22,058 nucleotides of DNA from Palsa-504 sp050013055. GTDB taxonomy: Bacteria > Actinomycetota > Actinomycetes > Streptosporangiales > Streptosporangiaceae. A program made the translations under genes and the position numbers. The notes beneath the pieces are model-generated. The model was not told where the DNA came from. It ran no database searches and was given only the letters and a program-made list of their open reading frames with translations. Positions 6,618 to 14,225 of this stretch are shown here, in pieces. Position 1 is the stretch's first letter, and each line of letters opens with the position of its first letter. The DNA lies in assembly GCA_050013055.1 (NCBI GenBank), contig JBEKGC010000052.1, positions 1 through 22,058 of the forward strand. Reading direction: 5' to 3'.

Positions 6618-8716
6618 GGCCAAGCCCCGCTGAGCCGTTGCGTTTCGCCATGGTCAGCGACACGCACGTCAGCACCGCGAGGGCCGAGCTGGCGGAGCGG
6701 CTGACCCAGGTGTACGGCGCCATCGCCGGGCTCGCGCCTGACCTGGTGCTGCACTGCGGCGACATCACCGACACCGGCTTGCCGCGTGAATACGGCCTGT
6801 ACCGCCTGACGCTGCCGGCCGCGCTCGACGGCCGGATCCGGCACATGCCGGGCAATCATGACGTGCGGTGGGACGCCACCGCCAAGGGGCGCTACCAGAC
6901 GCGTTTCGGCCCGGCGCCGTCCTCCTTCACCGCGGGCGGCGTGCATTTCGTCGGGCTTGACCCGACCCAGGCGCTGCAGGAGCCTGGTCATTACGGCGCG
7001 GGCGGCCTGCGCTGGCTCGAACGGGTCCTGCGCGGGCTGGCCGAAGGTACCCCGGTGCTGCTGTTCCAGCACTTCCCCGTCGGGGTCGGCCACTATGAGA
7101 TCGATGACCAGGCCGCCCTGCTCGACCTGGTGGCCGGTTACGACGTCCGCGGCATCTTCGCCGGGCACATCCACCGCGAGGAGGTCACCCGGTTCAACGA
7201 GCTGACCCAGGTGACGCTGGCGCCCGTGCTGGGCAGCCCGGTCTTCTACTGGGCGGAAAAGGCGCCGGGCCCGGACGGGGCGCCGGTGCTTGAGGTGTCC
7301 CGCGTCACGGTGGCCGCGGACGGGACGCAGGCCCGGTCGCCGGTGGCCACCGTCCCGCTGTCCCGGTGCCGGCCGCGGGCCCGGCACCGGGTCATCGTCG
7401 GCGCCGCGGCCGGCGGCCGGCTGCCGGTTACGGTCCTGGCCTCCCCGGCCGCCGAGGTGAGCCGCGTGTCGGCCTCGACCTATCCGCGGGTGCTGGCGGG
7501 CGGCGACTGGCACGATCTGGACGCGGGACTCAGCGGTCCGGGCGCCGGGCGCTGGTCCGGGGCGGTGCCGGTGCCCCGGCTGGTGCCGGGGGAACATCGC
7601 CTGCAATTGCGGTTGGCGGCCCCGGACGGCAGCTGGCAGGAGAAGCACATCCCGTTCAGCGTGCCCGGAGGGGCCGCCGACCCGGTGCAGGCCTGGCGGT
7701 TGCGGCTGGCCGGCGCGGTCCAGGCCGGGCTCGCCGTGGCCGGGCCGGCCACCGGGCCGATGATCGTGGCCGCCTCGACCGCCGGGGAGGTGGCCGCCGT
7801 CCGGGTCTCGCCCGGCCTGGGAGACCGCCGTACCCCATGGCAGTGGCGGGTCCGGCTCGGTCCGGTCTACCGCCAGCCCGGCGTGGACGCCGCGGGCCGC
7901 ACGTTGTTCGTGCCGTCCGCCGACCGGTACCTGTACGCCCTGGAAGCGGCCACCGGCCGGACCATCTGGCGGTTCGACGCGGGCGCGCCTGTGCTCAGCG
8001 CGCCCGCGGTGGCGCGGGCGGGCGCGGCGGAATACGTGGTGTTCTCGGCCGGCCGGCAGCTGGTCGTCGTCGACGCGGGCACCGGCGAGCTGGCCTGGTC
8101 GGTGACTGGCCGCGGCTTCTCCGCCGGCCGGGCCGGGTGCGATGACCAGCGCGTCTACACCAGCGCCGCGGACGGCTACGCGCGGGCGCACGACGTGCTC
8201 ACCGGACGGCAGGCCTGGTCCTGCCCGATGGTCTCGGGTGACGCGCACCGGGTCGCCCTGTACAGCGGCTGGGACAGCGCCGCCGTGCTCGGCGGCGGGG
8301 TGGTGATCGTGGCCACGGTATCCGGCTCGCTGGCCCTGGAAACAGCGACCGGCGCGGTGCGCTGGAAGTTTCCCGGCAGCACCATGTACCCGTCGGCAGT
8401 CGTCCTCGGCGATGACACCGCGTTGCTGACCGACGAGCAGGGCACCGTCTGCCGGGTCAGCCTGGCCGACGGCCGCGCCCTGTGGCGCGCCGCGCTCAGG
8501 GTCCGGGTGCTGAACGCGGGCGTCACCGTCGATGGCGACAGCGCCTGGGTGCTTTCCGCCCGCGGCCGGCTGATCGGCGTCCGGCTCACCGACGGGCGGC
8601 GGCTGGGCTCTGTGCAGCACACGCTGGCCTATTCCTTCTCGCCTCCGGTGGTCGTGGGCGGCACGCTGGTCGCGGGCGACCAGGACGGGTTCGTGCACGG
8701 CATCCGGCTGCCGTAA
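6614..8716 (+). CDS. Metallophosphoesterase with C-terminal PQQ-like beta-propeller
   Basis: The 700-residue protein begins with a calcineurin-type phosphoesterase domain (residues about 9-230) showing the whole metal-site set: D16/H18 (SDTH), D50 (HCGDITD), N81/H82 (PGNHD), H153 (FQHFP), and H185/H187 (AGHIH). After a beta-sandwich-like middle (about 250-355), residues about 370-700 contain repeated PQQ/WD-like blades: YLYALEAATGRTIWRF, LVVVDAGTGELAWSV, ARAHDVLTGRQAWS, LALETATGAVRWKF, CRVSLADGRALWRA, and GVRLTDGRRLGSV. No signal peptide is seen, so a cytoplasmic protein is likely. The first domain predicts phosphomono- or diester hydrolysis; the propeller may bind substrate or partner. The start GTG overlaps a 13-codon ORF by 4 nt. 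Confidence 0.88.
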   Translation: MRPSPAEPLRFAMVSDTHVSTARAELAERLTQVYGAIAGLAPDLVLHCGDITDTGLPREYGLYRLTLPAALDGRIRHMPGNHDVRWDATAKGRYQTRFGPAPSSFTAGGVHFVGLDPTQALQEPGHYGAGGLRWLERVLRGLAEGTPVLLFQHFPVGVGHYEIDDQAALLDLVAGYDVRGIFAGHIHREEVTRFNELTQVTLAPVLGSPVFYWAEKAPGPDGAPVLEVSRVTVAADGTQARSPVATVPLSRCRPRARHRVIVGAAAGGRLPVTVLASPAAEVSRVSASTYPRVLAGGDWHDLDAGLSGPGAGRWSGAVPVPRLVPGEHRLQLRLAAPDGSWQEKHIPFSVPGGAADPVQAWRLRLAGAVQAGLAVAGPATGPMIVAASTAGEVAAVRVSPGLGDRRTPWQWRVRLGPVYRQPGVDAAGRTLFVPSADRYLYALEAATGRTIWRFDAGAPVLSAPAVARAGAAEYVVFSAGRQLVVVDAGTGELAWSVTGRGFSAGRAGCDDQRVYTSAADGYARAHDVLTGRQAWSCPMVSGDAHRVALYSGWDSAAVLGGGVVIVATVSGSLALETATGAVRWKFPGSTMYPSAVVLGDDTALLTDEQGTVCRVSLADGRALWRAALRVRVLNAGVTVDGDSAWVLSARGRLIGVRLTDGRRLGSVQHTLAYSFSPPVVVGGTLVAGDQDGFVHGIRLP

Positions 8717-8783
8717 CGGCAGTCAACCTTCAGGGCCCGGCCGGCGTTAGGGGAGTAGGGCGTGCCGGACGCGGGAGGCGAGC

Positions 8784-9296
8784 GTGTCGTTCGAGGAGTT
8801 CGTGCAGGGTTCCTCGCCCCGCCTGTTCAGGACCGCGTTGCTGTTGACCGGTCAGGACCGGGCGGCGGCGGAGGATCTGCTCCAGCTCGCGCTCGAACGC
8901 GCCTACCGGCGCTGGGCCCGGATCTGCCGCTCCGAGGACCCGGAACGGTACGTCCGGCGCATCTTGGCCAACGCCTCCACGGACCGCTGGCGGCGGGCGG
9001 CCCGGCGGCCGGAGCGGCCGCTGCCACCGGGTGACGGCCCGCTGGCGGCCGATGACCACGCGGCCGCTGTCGTCGACCGTGATTACGTCCTGCGGGCGCT
9101 CGCGGGATTGCCGGCCAGGCAGCGTGCCGTGCTTGTGCTGCGCTATTTCAGCGACCTGTCGGCGGCGGAGATCGCCGACGAGCTCGGCTGCAGCGTGGGA
9201 ACGGTCAAGAGCCAGCTCTCCCGTGGCCTGGCCCGGCTGCGGGCCGTGGCCGAGCCGGAAAGCGGCGTGCCCGATCGGGAGGGCTCAGTGACATGA
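8784..9296 (+). CDS. RNA polymerase sigma factor, SigE-type ECF family
   Basis: The 170 residues match the short actinobacterial SigE-like extracytoplasmic-function sigma factors. Region 2 (about 12-75) contains LLTGQDRAAAEDLLQLALERAYRRW and the ILANASTDRWRR promoter-melting segment. Region 4 (about 105-155) begins at LPARQRAVLVLRYF and contains the helix-turn-helix LSAAEIADELGCSVGTVKSQLSRGL. GTG start at 8784 has GGGAGG 5 nt upstream. The stop overlaps the next start by 4 nt (ATGA at 9293-9296), so the membrane protein downstream is translationally coupled, the usual arrangement for a sigma factor and its controller. The gene follows the phosphoesterase by 67 bp and may have its own promoter. 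Confidence 0.93.
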   Translation: MSFEEFVQGSSPRLFRTALLLTGQDRAAAEDLLQLALERAYRRWARICRSEDPERYVRRILANASTDRWRRAARRPERPLPPGDGPLAADDHAAAVVDRDYVLRALAGLPARQRAVLVLRYFSDLSAAEIADELGCSVGTVKSQLSRGLARLRAVAEPESGVPDREGSVT

Positions 9297-9988
9297 CCGA
9301 CTTCGAGGACCGGCTGCGGGCGGCGATGGCGTCCTCGGTCGCCGATGAGTATCCGCCGGGAGACCTGATGGCCCGGGTCCGCCGCCGGCACCGGCGGCAC
9401 GTCATCCGGCTGGGTGCCGCCTGGGCCGCCGTCGCGGTCGCGGTCGCCGTGGTGACTCCGCCCGCCCGATCCGCCCTGCTGGCCGGCGGCACGCCCAAGC
9501 CCGCCTCGCCCGCCCGGGCGGCGGCGCCGCCCGCGCAGTATTACGGCTGCGCCGCCCAGACCTACGGCGCCCTGGCGGCGAACTGGCGCCAGGGCGCCGC
9601 GCACGCCGGGCCGCTGTGGATCATCAACGCGGGCCTTGCCCCTGGCTTCAGCTTCAGCAACCCCGATGGCACGCTCAAGGCCGTGCCGCTCATCGTGATG
9701 CTCCAGGGCCAGAGCACCGTGTCGGTCACGCCCACCGCGGCCGGGGAGCCCTACCTCAGGTTCCTCCCTGACCTCAGCGACAACGGCCAGTACACGCTGC
9801 GCGAGGGCCATCCCAGCGCCACCTTCGCGGGTTGTCCCGCGGGCTCTTCGATCTACGGAGGCGGCTTCACCGAGTTTTACGTCGGCGTCGTCGTGGCCGG
9901 CCCGCGCTGCATCAGCGTGCAGGTAAGGACTCAGGCCAGCCGCCAGCCTTCCCGCCTGACCTTGCGGTTCGGTCCTTGCGGCCCCTGA
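9293..9988 (+). CDS. Single-pass membrane protein coupled to the sigma factor (candidate regulator)
   Basis: Of 231 residues, 1-36 are cytoplasmic and rich in arginine towards the membrane (RVRRRHRRHVIRL), about 38-56 form one hydrophobic helix (GAAWAAVAVAVAVV), and the rest is extracytoplasmic. The outer part has a Pro/Ala linker (65-82) and a globular domain with exactly four cysteines (86, 181, 206, 229), which suggests two disulfides. The 4-nt overlap with the sigma gene argues for an anti-sigma or sensing role. No zinc anti-sigma HxxxCxxC motif is present, and the short cytoplasmic part leaves little for sigma binding, so the anti-sigma role is inference. A small secreted-domain effector anchored in the membrane is the alternative. 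Confidence 0.75.
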   Translation: MTDFEDRLRAAMASSVADEYPPGDLMARVRRRHRRHVIRLGAAWAAVAVAVAVVTPPARSALLAGGTPKPASPARAAAPPAQYYGCAAQTYGALAANWRQGAAHAGPLWIINAGLAPGFSFSNPDGTLKAVPLIVMLQGQSTVSVTPTAAGEPYLRFLPDLSDNGQYTLREGHPSATFAGCPAGSSIYGGGFTEFYVGVVVAGPRCISVQVRTQASRQPSRLTLRFGPCGP

Positions 9989-9992
9989 TAAT
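9962..9992 (+). promoter_or_regulatory. Leaderless promoter for the threonine aldolase gene
   Basis: TTGCGG (9962-9967) and GATAAT (9987-9992) are separated by 19 bp. The -10 overlaps the stop codon of the membrane protein gene, and the ATG at 9998 follows 5 nt later, so the transcript would start at or near the AUG. A GAGGA immediately before the ATG is too close to act as a normal ribosome binding site. Confidence 0.45.
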
Positions 9993-9997
9993 GAGGA

Positions 9998-11086
9998 ATG
10001 CGCTTCATCGGTTCGTCTTCCGACGCCGAGGTGTCCCTGGACCTGCGTGAGACGTGCACCCGGTTCCTGGCCGGGCACGGGCCGCTGGTGCCGGCCCGGC
10101 TGCTGGCCGGCATCCCGGCGGACACGGTACCCGACCGGTACGGCGAGGGCGGCGTGGTGGCTGAGCTGGAAACCGAGATCGCCGGCCTGCTCGGCAAGCC
10201 CGCTGCGCTGTACCTGCCCAGCGGGATCATGGCGCAGCAGTCGGTGCTGCGGGTGCACGCGGACCGGCGGCAACGCCGGACCGTGGTGTACCACCCCATG
10301 TGCCACCTGGACCGGCACGAGGGTCAGGCGCTGCAGCGGCTGCACGGCCTGACCGGCCGGCCGGCCGGAGACGCCGCCAGGCTGCTGACCCTGGCGGACC
10401 TGACGGTGGTCGGCGAGGCGCCGGCCGCGCTGGTCATCGAGTTGCCGCAACGCGACCTGGGCGGCCAGCAGCCGGCCTTCCATGACCTGGAGGCTCAGGC
10501 CGGCTGGGCCAGGGACCGTGACGCGGCGGTGCACCTGGACGGGGCCAGGCTGTGGGAGTCCGCGGCCGGGTACGAGCGGCCGCACGCCGAGATCGCGGCG
10601 CTGTTCGACACCGTGTACGTGTCGTTCTACAAAGGTCTCGGCGCGCTGCCCGGCTGCTGCCTGGCCGGCCCGCAGGACGTGATCGCGGAGGCGCGGGAGT
10701 GGCGGCAGAGAATGGGCGGGACCCTGTTCGGCCTGTGGCCGGGCGCGGCCTCGGCGCTGAGCAGCCTGCGGCGGCGGCTGCCGCTGATGCCGGGGTACCT
10801 GCGGCACGCCAGGGCCATCGCGGCCGCGCTGGCGGGGGTGCCCGGGGTGCGGGTGGTGCCGGACCCGCCGCAGGCGCCGATGATGCACCTGCTGCTGCGG
10901 ACCACGCCGGAAGCGTTCGTCGCGGCGGCCACCGGGCTGGCCCGTGAGCAGGGTATCTGGACCTTCCCGCGGGCGGGGGCCACCGCCGACCCGGACGTGG
11001 TGCGGCTGGAGCTTGCCGTCGGGGACACCACGTGTGAGCTGGCCCCGGACCAGGTCGCGGGCATCGTGACCGCGCTGGCGACCTAG
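9998..11086 (+). CDS. Threonine aldolase family PLP enzyme (beta-eliminating lyase type)
   Basis: This 362-residue fold-type I PLP enzyme should cleave L-threonine or related beta-hydroxy amino acids to glycine plus aldehyde. Visible signatures are the YGEGGVVAELETEIAGLLGK N-terminal block, PSGIMAQQSVLR, the PLP-pyridine aspartate D181 and R184 in HLDGARLWE, and the Schiff-base lysine K212 in VSFYKGLGALPGCCLAG. The C-terminal domain (about 240-362) is complete. Length fits the family. It has an independent leaderless promoter and is convergent with the alcohol dehydrogenase gene. The low-specificity enzyme family is the best match; exact stereospecificity cannot be read. Confidence 0.88.
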   Translation: MRFIGSSSDAEVSLDLRETCTRFLAGHGPLVPARLLAGIPADTVPDRYGEGGVVAELETEIAGLLGKPAALYLPSGIMAQQSVLRVHADRRQRRTVVYHPMCHLDRHEGQALQRLHGLTGRPAGDAARLLTLADLTVVGEAPAALVIELPQRDLGGQQPAFHDLEAQAGWARDRDAAVHLDGARLWESAAGYERPHAEIAALFDTVYVSFYKGLGALPGCCLAGPQDVIAEAREWRQRMGGTLFGLWPGAASALSSLRRRLPLMPGYLRHARAIAAALAGVPGVRVVPDPPQAPMMHLLLRTTPEAFVAAATGLAREQGIWTFPRAGATADPDVVRLELAVGDTTCELAPDQVAGIVTALAT

Positions 11087-11141
11087 CGCCGTGGCAGGTC
11101 ACGTTCGCCCCGCTTCCAGCCCGCCGCCAGCCTCGGGTTTG

Positions 11142-11199
11142 ACCACGACGATGGACCATAGGTGTTGCCGGAGCCACTACGTTGGACCATCGTGGTGGT
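11142..11199. repeat. Imperfect long inverted repeat between convergent genes
   Basis: Arms 11142-11158 and 11183-11199 (17 nt each) match at 15 of 17 positions with a 24-nt loop; the core is CGATGG.CCA. It lies between the convergent stops of the threonine aldolase (11086) and alcohol dehydrogenase (11355) genes, so a bidirectional terminator is the simplest reading. It lacks a T-run. The remaining roughly 200 bp of this gap show no gene. Confidence 0.5.
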
Positions 11200-11354
11200 T
11201 CGCGAGCGGGAGCATGCCGGCCCGGGTGTGCAGGATGGTGCGGGCGGAATTCACGGGGCCGGGCAGTTGGGGCACGGCCAGTCGCCGCCGGGCGCCCTTC
11301 TCTTCGCCGCGCTGACGACCTAAGCGTCCCGGCCCGGACGGCGGCCGCGCCTGG

Positions 11355-12380
11355 TCACCGCCCGGCGGGCCCGCCCGGGTCGATGTGAACCTTGGTGCCG
11401 GCCCCCGGGCTGACCTGCCCGGCCAGCGCCTGGGCCGCGCGTTCCAGGCCGATGGTCACCTCGACCAGAGCCGAGGGGTCCACCCGGCCGTCGGCGTAGT
11501 GCTCGATCGCGGGCGCCAGCCCGGCCGAGGCCCCGAGGATGCCGATCGCGGTCAGGTCCCCGAGGACCAGGTTCCGGCTGTCGATCAGGCTGGGCACGCC
11601 CGAGATGCCGATGCAGACAAGCCGGCCCGCCGGCTCGGCCAGCGCCAGCGCCGCCGCGGGCATCTGGTCATCGTCGGTGCAGTCGATGACCGCGTCGTAG
11701 GCCGGCTCGGGCGGCTCGGGCGGCTCACTGATTGTCCAGTAGGCTGCGGCCCCGAACGAGGAGGCCAGCTCGCGGCGGCCGCGGTCGACGGCAAGCACGT
11801 GTACCTCGGCCCCCGCGGCCACGGCGAAGGCCACCGTCAGCAGCCCGATCGTGCCCGGTCCGCACACCAGGATCCGCTTCCCGGGGCCGGCGCAGGCCGC
11901 CGCCGCGGCCCGCCAGGCGTTGCCACCTGGTTCGACCAGGGCCCCGGCCCTGTCGTCCAGGGCGTCGGGCAGCCGGTGCAGGCTCGACACCGGCACCAGC
12001 AGCTTCTCGGCCAGCGCGCCGGCCCAGCCGATGATCCCGACCTCGGATCGCGCGGCGCAGACGTGCCCGCGCCCGGCCAGGCAACGCGCGCAGCGCCCGC
12101 ACCCCAGCATGGTGTCCCCGGTCACCCGGAGGCCGAGCCAGCCAGGATCAACCTCCGGGCCGAGCGCGGACACCACCCCGCACCACTCGTGCCCCGGGCG
12201 CACGGGAAAGCTTGTCTTACCCTGGGCGAAGTAGGCCAGCTGGCCGGTGAACAACTCCACGTCGGTCCCGCAGATCCCGGCCCGGCGGACGTCCACGATC
12301 ACCTGCCCGGGACCGGGAACGGGGATGCCCACCTCCCGCACCCGGGCCGAGCCGGGGCCGTCGATCACCAGTGCGCGCAT
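11355..12380 (-). CDS. Zinc-dependent alcohol dehydrogenase (medium-chain dehydrogenase/reductase)
   Basis: The 341 residues form a complete MDR enzyme. Catalytic zinc ligands are C37 (GICGTDVELF), H64/E65 (PGHEWCG) and probably E150 (LVEPGGNAWRA). The structural zinc lobe has C94, C97, C100 and C108 (LGCGRCARCLAGRGHVC). The Rossmann motif is VCGPGTIGLL (about 172-181), followed by an acidic residue in VLAVDRGRR, where D198 suggests NAD+ preference. The group resembles threonine/sorbitol/glucose dehydrogenase-like proteins; the substrate is not resolvable. ATG start at 12380, 59 bp from the divergent methionine-synthase-like gene. It lies beside a threonine aldolase, but convergently, so a joint pathway is only a possibility. 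Confidence 0.9.
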   Translation of the reverse strand: MRALVIDGPGSARVREVGIPVPGPGQVIVDVRRAGICGTDVELFTGQLAYFAQGKTSFPVRPGHEWCGVVSALGPEVDPGWLGLRVTGDTMLGCGRCARCLAGRGHVCAARSEVGIIGWAGALAEKLLVPVSSLHRLPDALDDRAGALVEPGGNAWRAAAAACAGPGKRILVCGPGTIGLLTVAFAVAAGAEVHVLAVDRGRRELASSFGAAAYWTISEPPEPPEPAYDAVIDCTDDDQMPAAALALAEPAGRLVCIGISGVPSLIDSRNLVLGDLTAIGILGASAGLAPAIEHYADGRVDPSALVEVTIGLERAAQALAGQVSPGAGTKVHIDPGGPAGR

Positions 12381-12401
12381 GTCCCCAGGGTCCCACCACT
12401 G

Positions 12402-12432
12402 CTGGATCGGGCGGCTTTTGGCCCTTTATGCT
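12402..12432 (+). promoter_or_regulatory. Leaderless promoter for the methionine-synthase-like gene
   Basis: TATGCT (12427-12432) lies 7 nt before the ATG at 12440. CTGGAT (12402-12407) is a possible but weak -35 with 19-bp spacing. There is no ribosome binding site before this ATG, which supports a leaderless start and argues against frame-compatible starts further upstream (12371, 12428). Confidence 0.45.
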
Positions 12433-12439
12433 TGACCTC

Positions 12440-13504
12440 ATGGCGATTCCGACGGAACCGATCGGCAGCATCCCCCGGCCGGACTGGCTGCTGGCCGCGA
12501 TGGCCGGCCACGCCGAAGGCCGCATGACCGGCGATGACCTCGGCCAGCTCTACGAGCGGGCGGTACACGAGACGATCGAGCGGCTGGAAGCCCTCGGCTC
12601 CCCGGTGGTCAGCGACGGCGAGCAGTCCAAGCCTAGCTTCGCTACCTACCCGGTCGCCGGTGCGACCGATCTGGCCCCTGATGGCGCGGTGATCCCCTTC
12701 GCCGACGGTCACCAGCGGCAGCTGCCAGTGCTGACGGCAGGGCCGTTCCGGTACCAGGTCCGGGCCGAGCGGTATCTGCGGGCCGCACAGCGCTACGCGA
12801 AGGTACCCGTGAAGCAGGCCGTGATCGCGCCGTCGGCGCTGAGCCTGCTCTACCCGCCCGACGGCCTCGGCTCCTACCCGCAGGAAGCCTTCCTCGAAGA
12901 CCTGGCCGAGCAGGCCGAGGCCGACATCCGCGGCTGCCTGGAGGCGGGCGCGCACGTCGTGCAGCTCGACTTCACCGAGGGACGGCTCTCGCTCAAGCTC
13001 GACCCGAGCGGGCAGCTCCTTGACCAGTTCATCGCGCTGAACAACCGGGTCCTCGAGCGCTTCACCGACGCCGAACGCACCCGGATCGGCGTCCACACCT
13101 GCCCGGGCGGTGACCAGGACTCCACCCACAGCTTCGACGTCGACTACGCCGAGCTGCTTCCCCGGCTGTTCGGGCTGGCGGCCGGCAACTTCTACCTCCA
13201 GCTCGCCAGCGAGCCCGACCCCGGCCGGGTGCTGTCGATCATCGCCGGTCAGCTCCCTCCCGGGGTCCGGATCTTCCTCGGCGTCACCGATCCGATCGAC
13301 CCGGCCGTGGAGACACCTGAGCAGGTGCGTGACCGGATCCTGTTCGCGGCCCGTCACCTTCCCGCCGATCAGCTGGGAACCTGCGACGACTGCGGCTTCG
13401 CGCCGTTCGCCGACGACACCTCCACCTCGCGCGACATCGCCTTCGCCAAGATCGCGGCCCGGGTCGAGGGAACCGCGCTCGCCGCCGGGCAGCTGGGGAT
13501 CTGA
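12440..13504 (+). CDS. Cobalamin-independent methionine synthase-type (MetE C-terminal domain) protein
   Basis: The 354-residue protein corresponds to the catalytic C-terminal barrel of MetE alone, about half the 750-residue classical enzyme. It begins PTEPIGSIPRP, a typical start of the domain. The zinc/homocysteine site is visible: H219 and C221 in IGVHTCPGG, E258 in LQLASEPDPGR, and C315 in LGTCDDCGF. VVSDGEQSKP and VVQLDFTEG are further conserved blocks. Single-domain members occur in archaea and actinomycetes; some are methyltransferases with other methyl donors, so the donor here (methyl-folate or a corrinoid/other) is uncertain. The start at 12440 is chosen from the leaderless -10 and from family alignment; starting at 12371 would add 23 residues overlapping the divergent dehydrogenase gene. 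Confidence 0.85.
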   Translation: MAIPTEPIGSIPRPDWLLAAMAGHAEGRMTGDDLGQLYERAVHETIERLEALGSPVVSDGEQSKPSFATYPVAGATDLAPDGAVIPFADGHQRQLPVLTAGPFRYQVRAERYLRAAQRYAKVPVKQAVIAPSALSLLYPPDGLGSYPQEAFLEDLAEQAEADIRGCLEAGAHVVQLDFTEGRLSLKLDPSGQLLDQFIALNNRVLERFTDAERTRIGVHTCPGGDQDSTHSFDVDYAELLPRLFGLAAGNFYLQLASEPDPGRVLSIIAGQLPPGVRIFLGVTDPIDPAVETPEQVRDRILFAARHLPADQLGTCDDCGFAPFADDTSTSRDIAFAKIAARVEGTALAAGQLGI

Positions 13505-13531
13505 CCGGGATCTACCTGCCGCGCCTGCGCG

Positions 13532-14149
13532 CTAGGCCGCCGGTGCGGCGTTGGCGTCGAACCCGAGCTGTCCCGCCGCGAATCGCATCGCCAGCTCGTA
13601 CGTGCGCTGCGGCGGAACCTGCGGGTCCTCCAGCGCGATCTGCACCGCCAGCCCGTCGAGCATGGCCGACAGCGTGATCGCGAAGTCGTCCGCGGCCACG
13701 GACGCGAACTCCCCGGCTTCCTGGCCGGCCAGCACGATGGAACGGATGGTCTCCCGCCACCGCTCGTCGGACTTCTGCCGCACCGCGGCCACCCCAGGGT
13801 TCCGCGGCGACAGTGCCCACAGGTCCAGCCAGAGCAGCCACCAGCTGCGCGGCTCCGGATCGGTGCCGGGCAGGCAGGTCATCGCGACGAGCTCGGCCAG
13901 CCGCCCGGCCGCGGTCGGGATTTCCTCCATCCGCCGCTGGCCCTCGGCGTACCAGCAGTCCTCGGAGTACCTGATCGTCTCGGTGAGGAGCTGGTCACGG
14001 GTCTTGAAGTAGTAGATGACAAGCGCCGGGCTCGTGCCGGTGCGTTCGGCCACGTCGGTGATCCTGGTGTCGGCGTAACCCCGCTCGACGATGACCTCAA
14101 GCGCGGCGCGCAGCATTTGCTGACGCCGCTCATCAGCTGCCTCCGTCAT
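13532..14149 (-). CDS. TetR/AcrR family transcriptional regulator
   Basis: This 205-residue repressor-type protein has an N-terminal helix-turn-helix (about 9-57: QMLRAALEVIVERGYADTRITDVAERTGTSPALVIYYFKTRDQLL). The C-terminal ligand domain is tryptophan-rich (RSWWLLWLDLWAL) and resembles BetI-type TetR regulators (LSAMLDGLAVQIALED). ATG start at 14149 with GGAGG 5 nt upstream. It is convergent with the methionine-synthase-like gene (27 bp between the stops) and about 75 bp downstream of the GNAT-VOC gene in the same direction. Its target is unknown; autoregulation or control of the GNAT-VOC gene are possible. Confidence 0.9.
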   Translation of the reverse strand: MTEAADERRQQMLRAALEVIVERGYADTRITDVAERTGTSPALVIYYFKTRDQLLTETIRYSEDCWYAEGQRRMEEIPTAAGRLAELVAMTCLPGTDPEPRSWWLLWLDLWALSPRNPGVAAVRQKSDERWRETIRSIVLAGQEAGEFASVAADDFAITLSAMLDGLAVQIALEDPQVPPQRTYELAMRFAAGQLGFDANAAPAA

Positions 14150-14225
14150 GTCCTCCTCCGCCCCGTGACCGTGCTCGTCATCCTAGGCGGGCCACCAGCA
14201 CGTCACCGCCTGCCTGCGGACGCGG

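Noticed and set aside
6566..8698. Minus-strand frame of about 710 codons opposite the phosphoesterase
   Set aside because: Exact antisense shadow of a gene with clear catalytic motifs; its own translation has no recognisable domain and is Gly/Arg/His/Pro-rich.
9143..10888. Minus-strand frame of about 581 codons
   Set aside because: Runs antisense to three well-supported genes (sigma factor, membrane partner, threonine aldolase); no domain seen.
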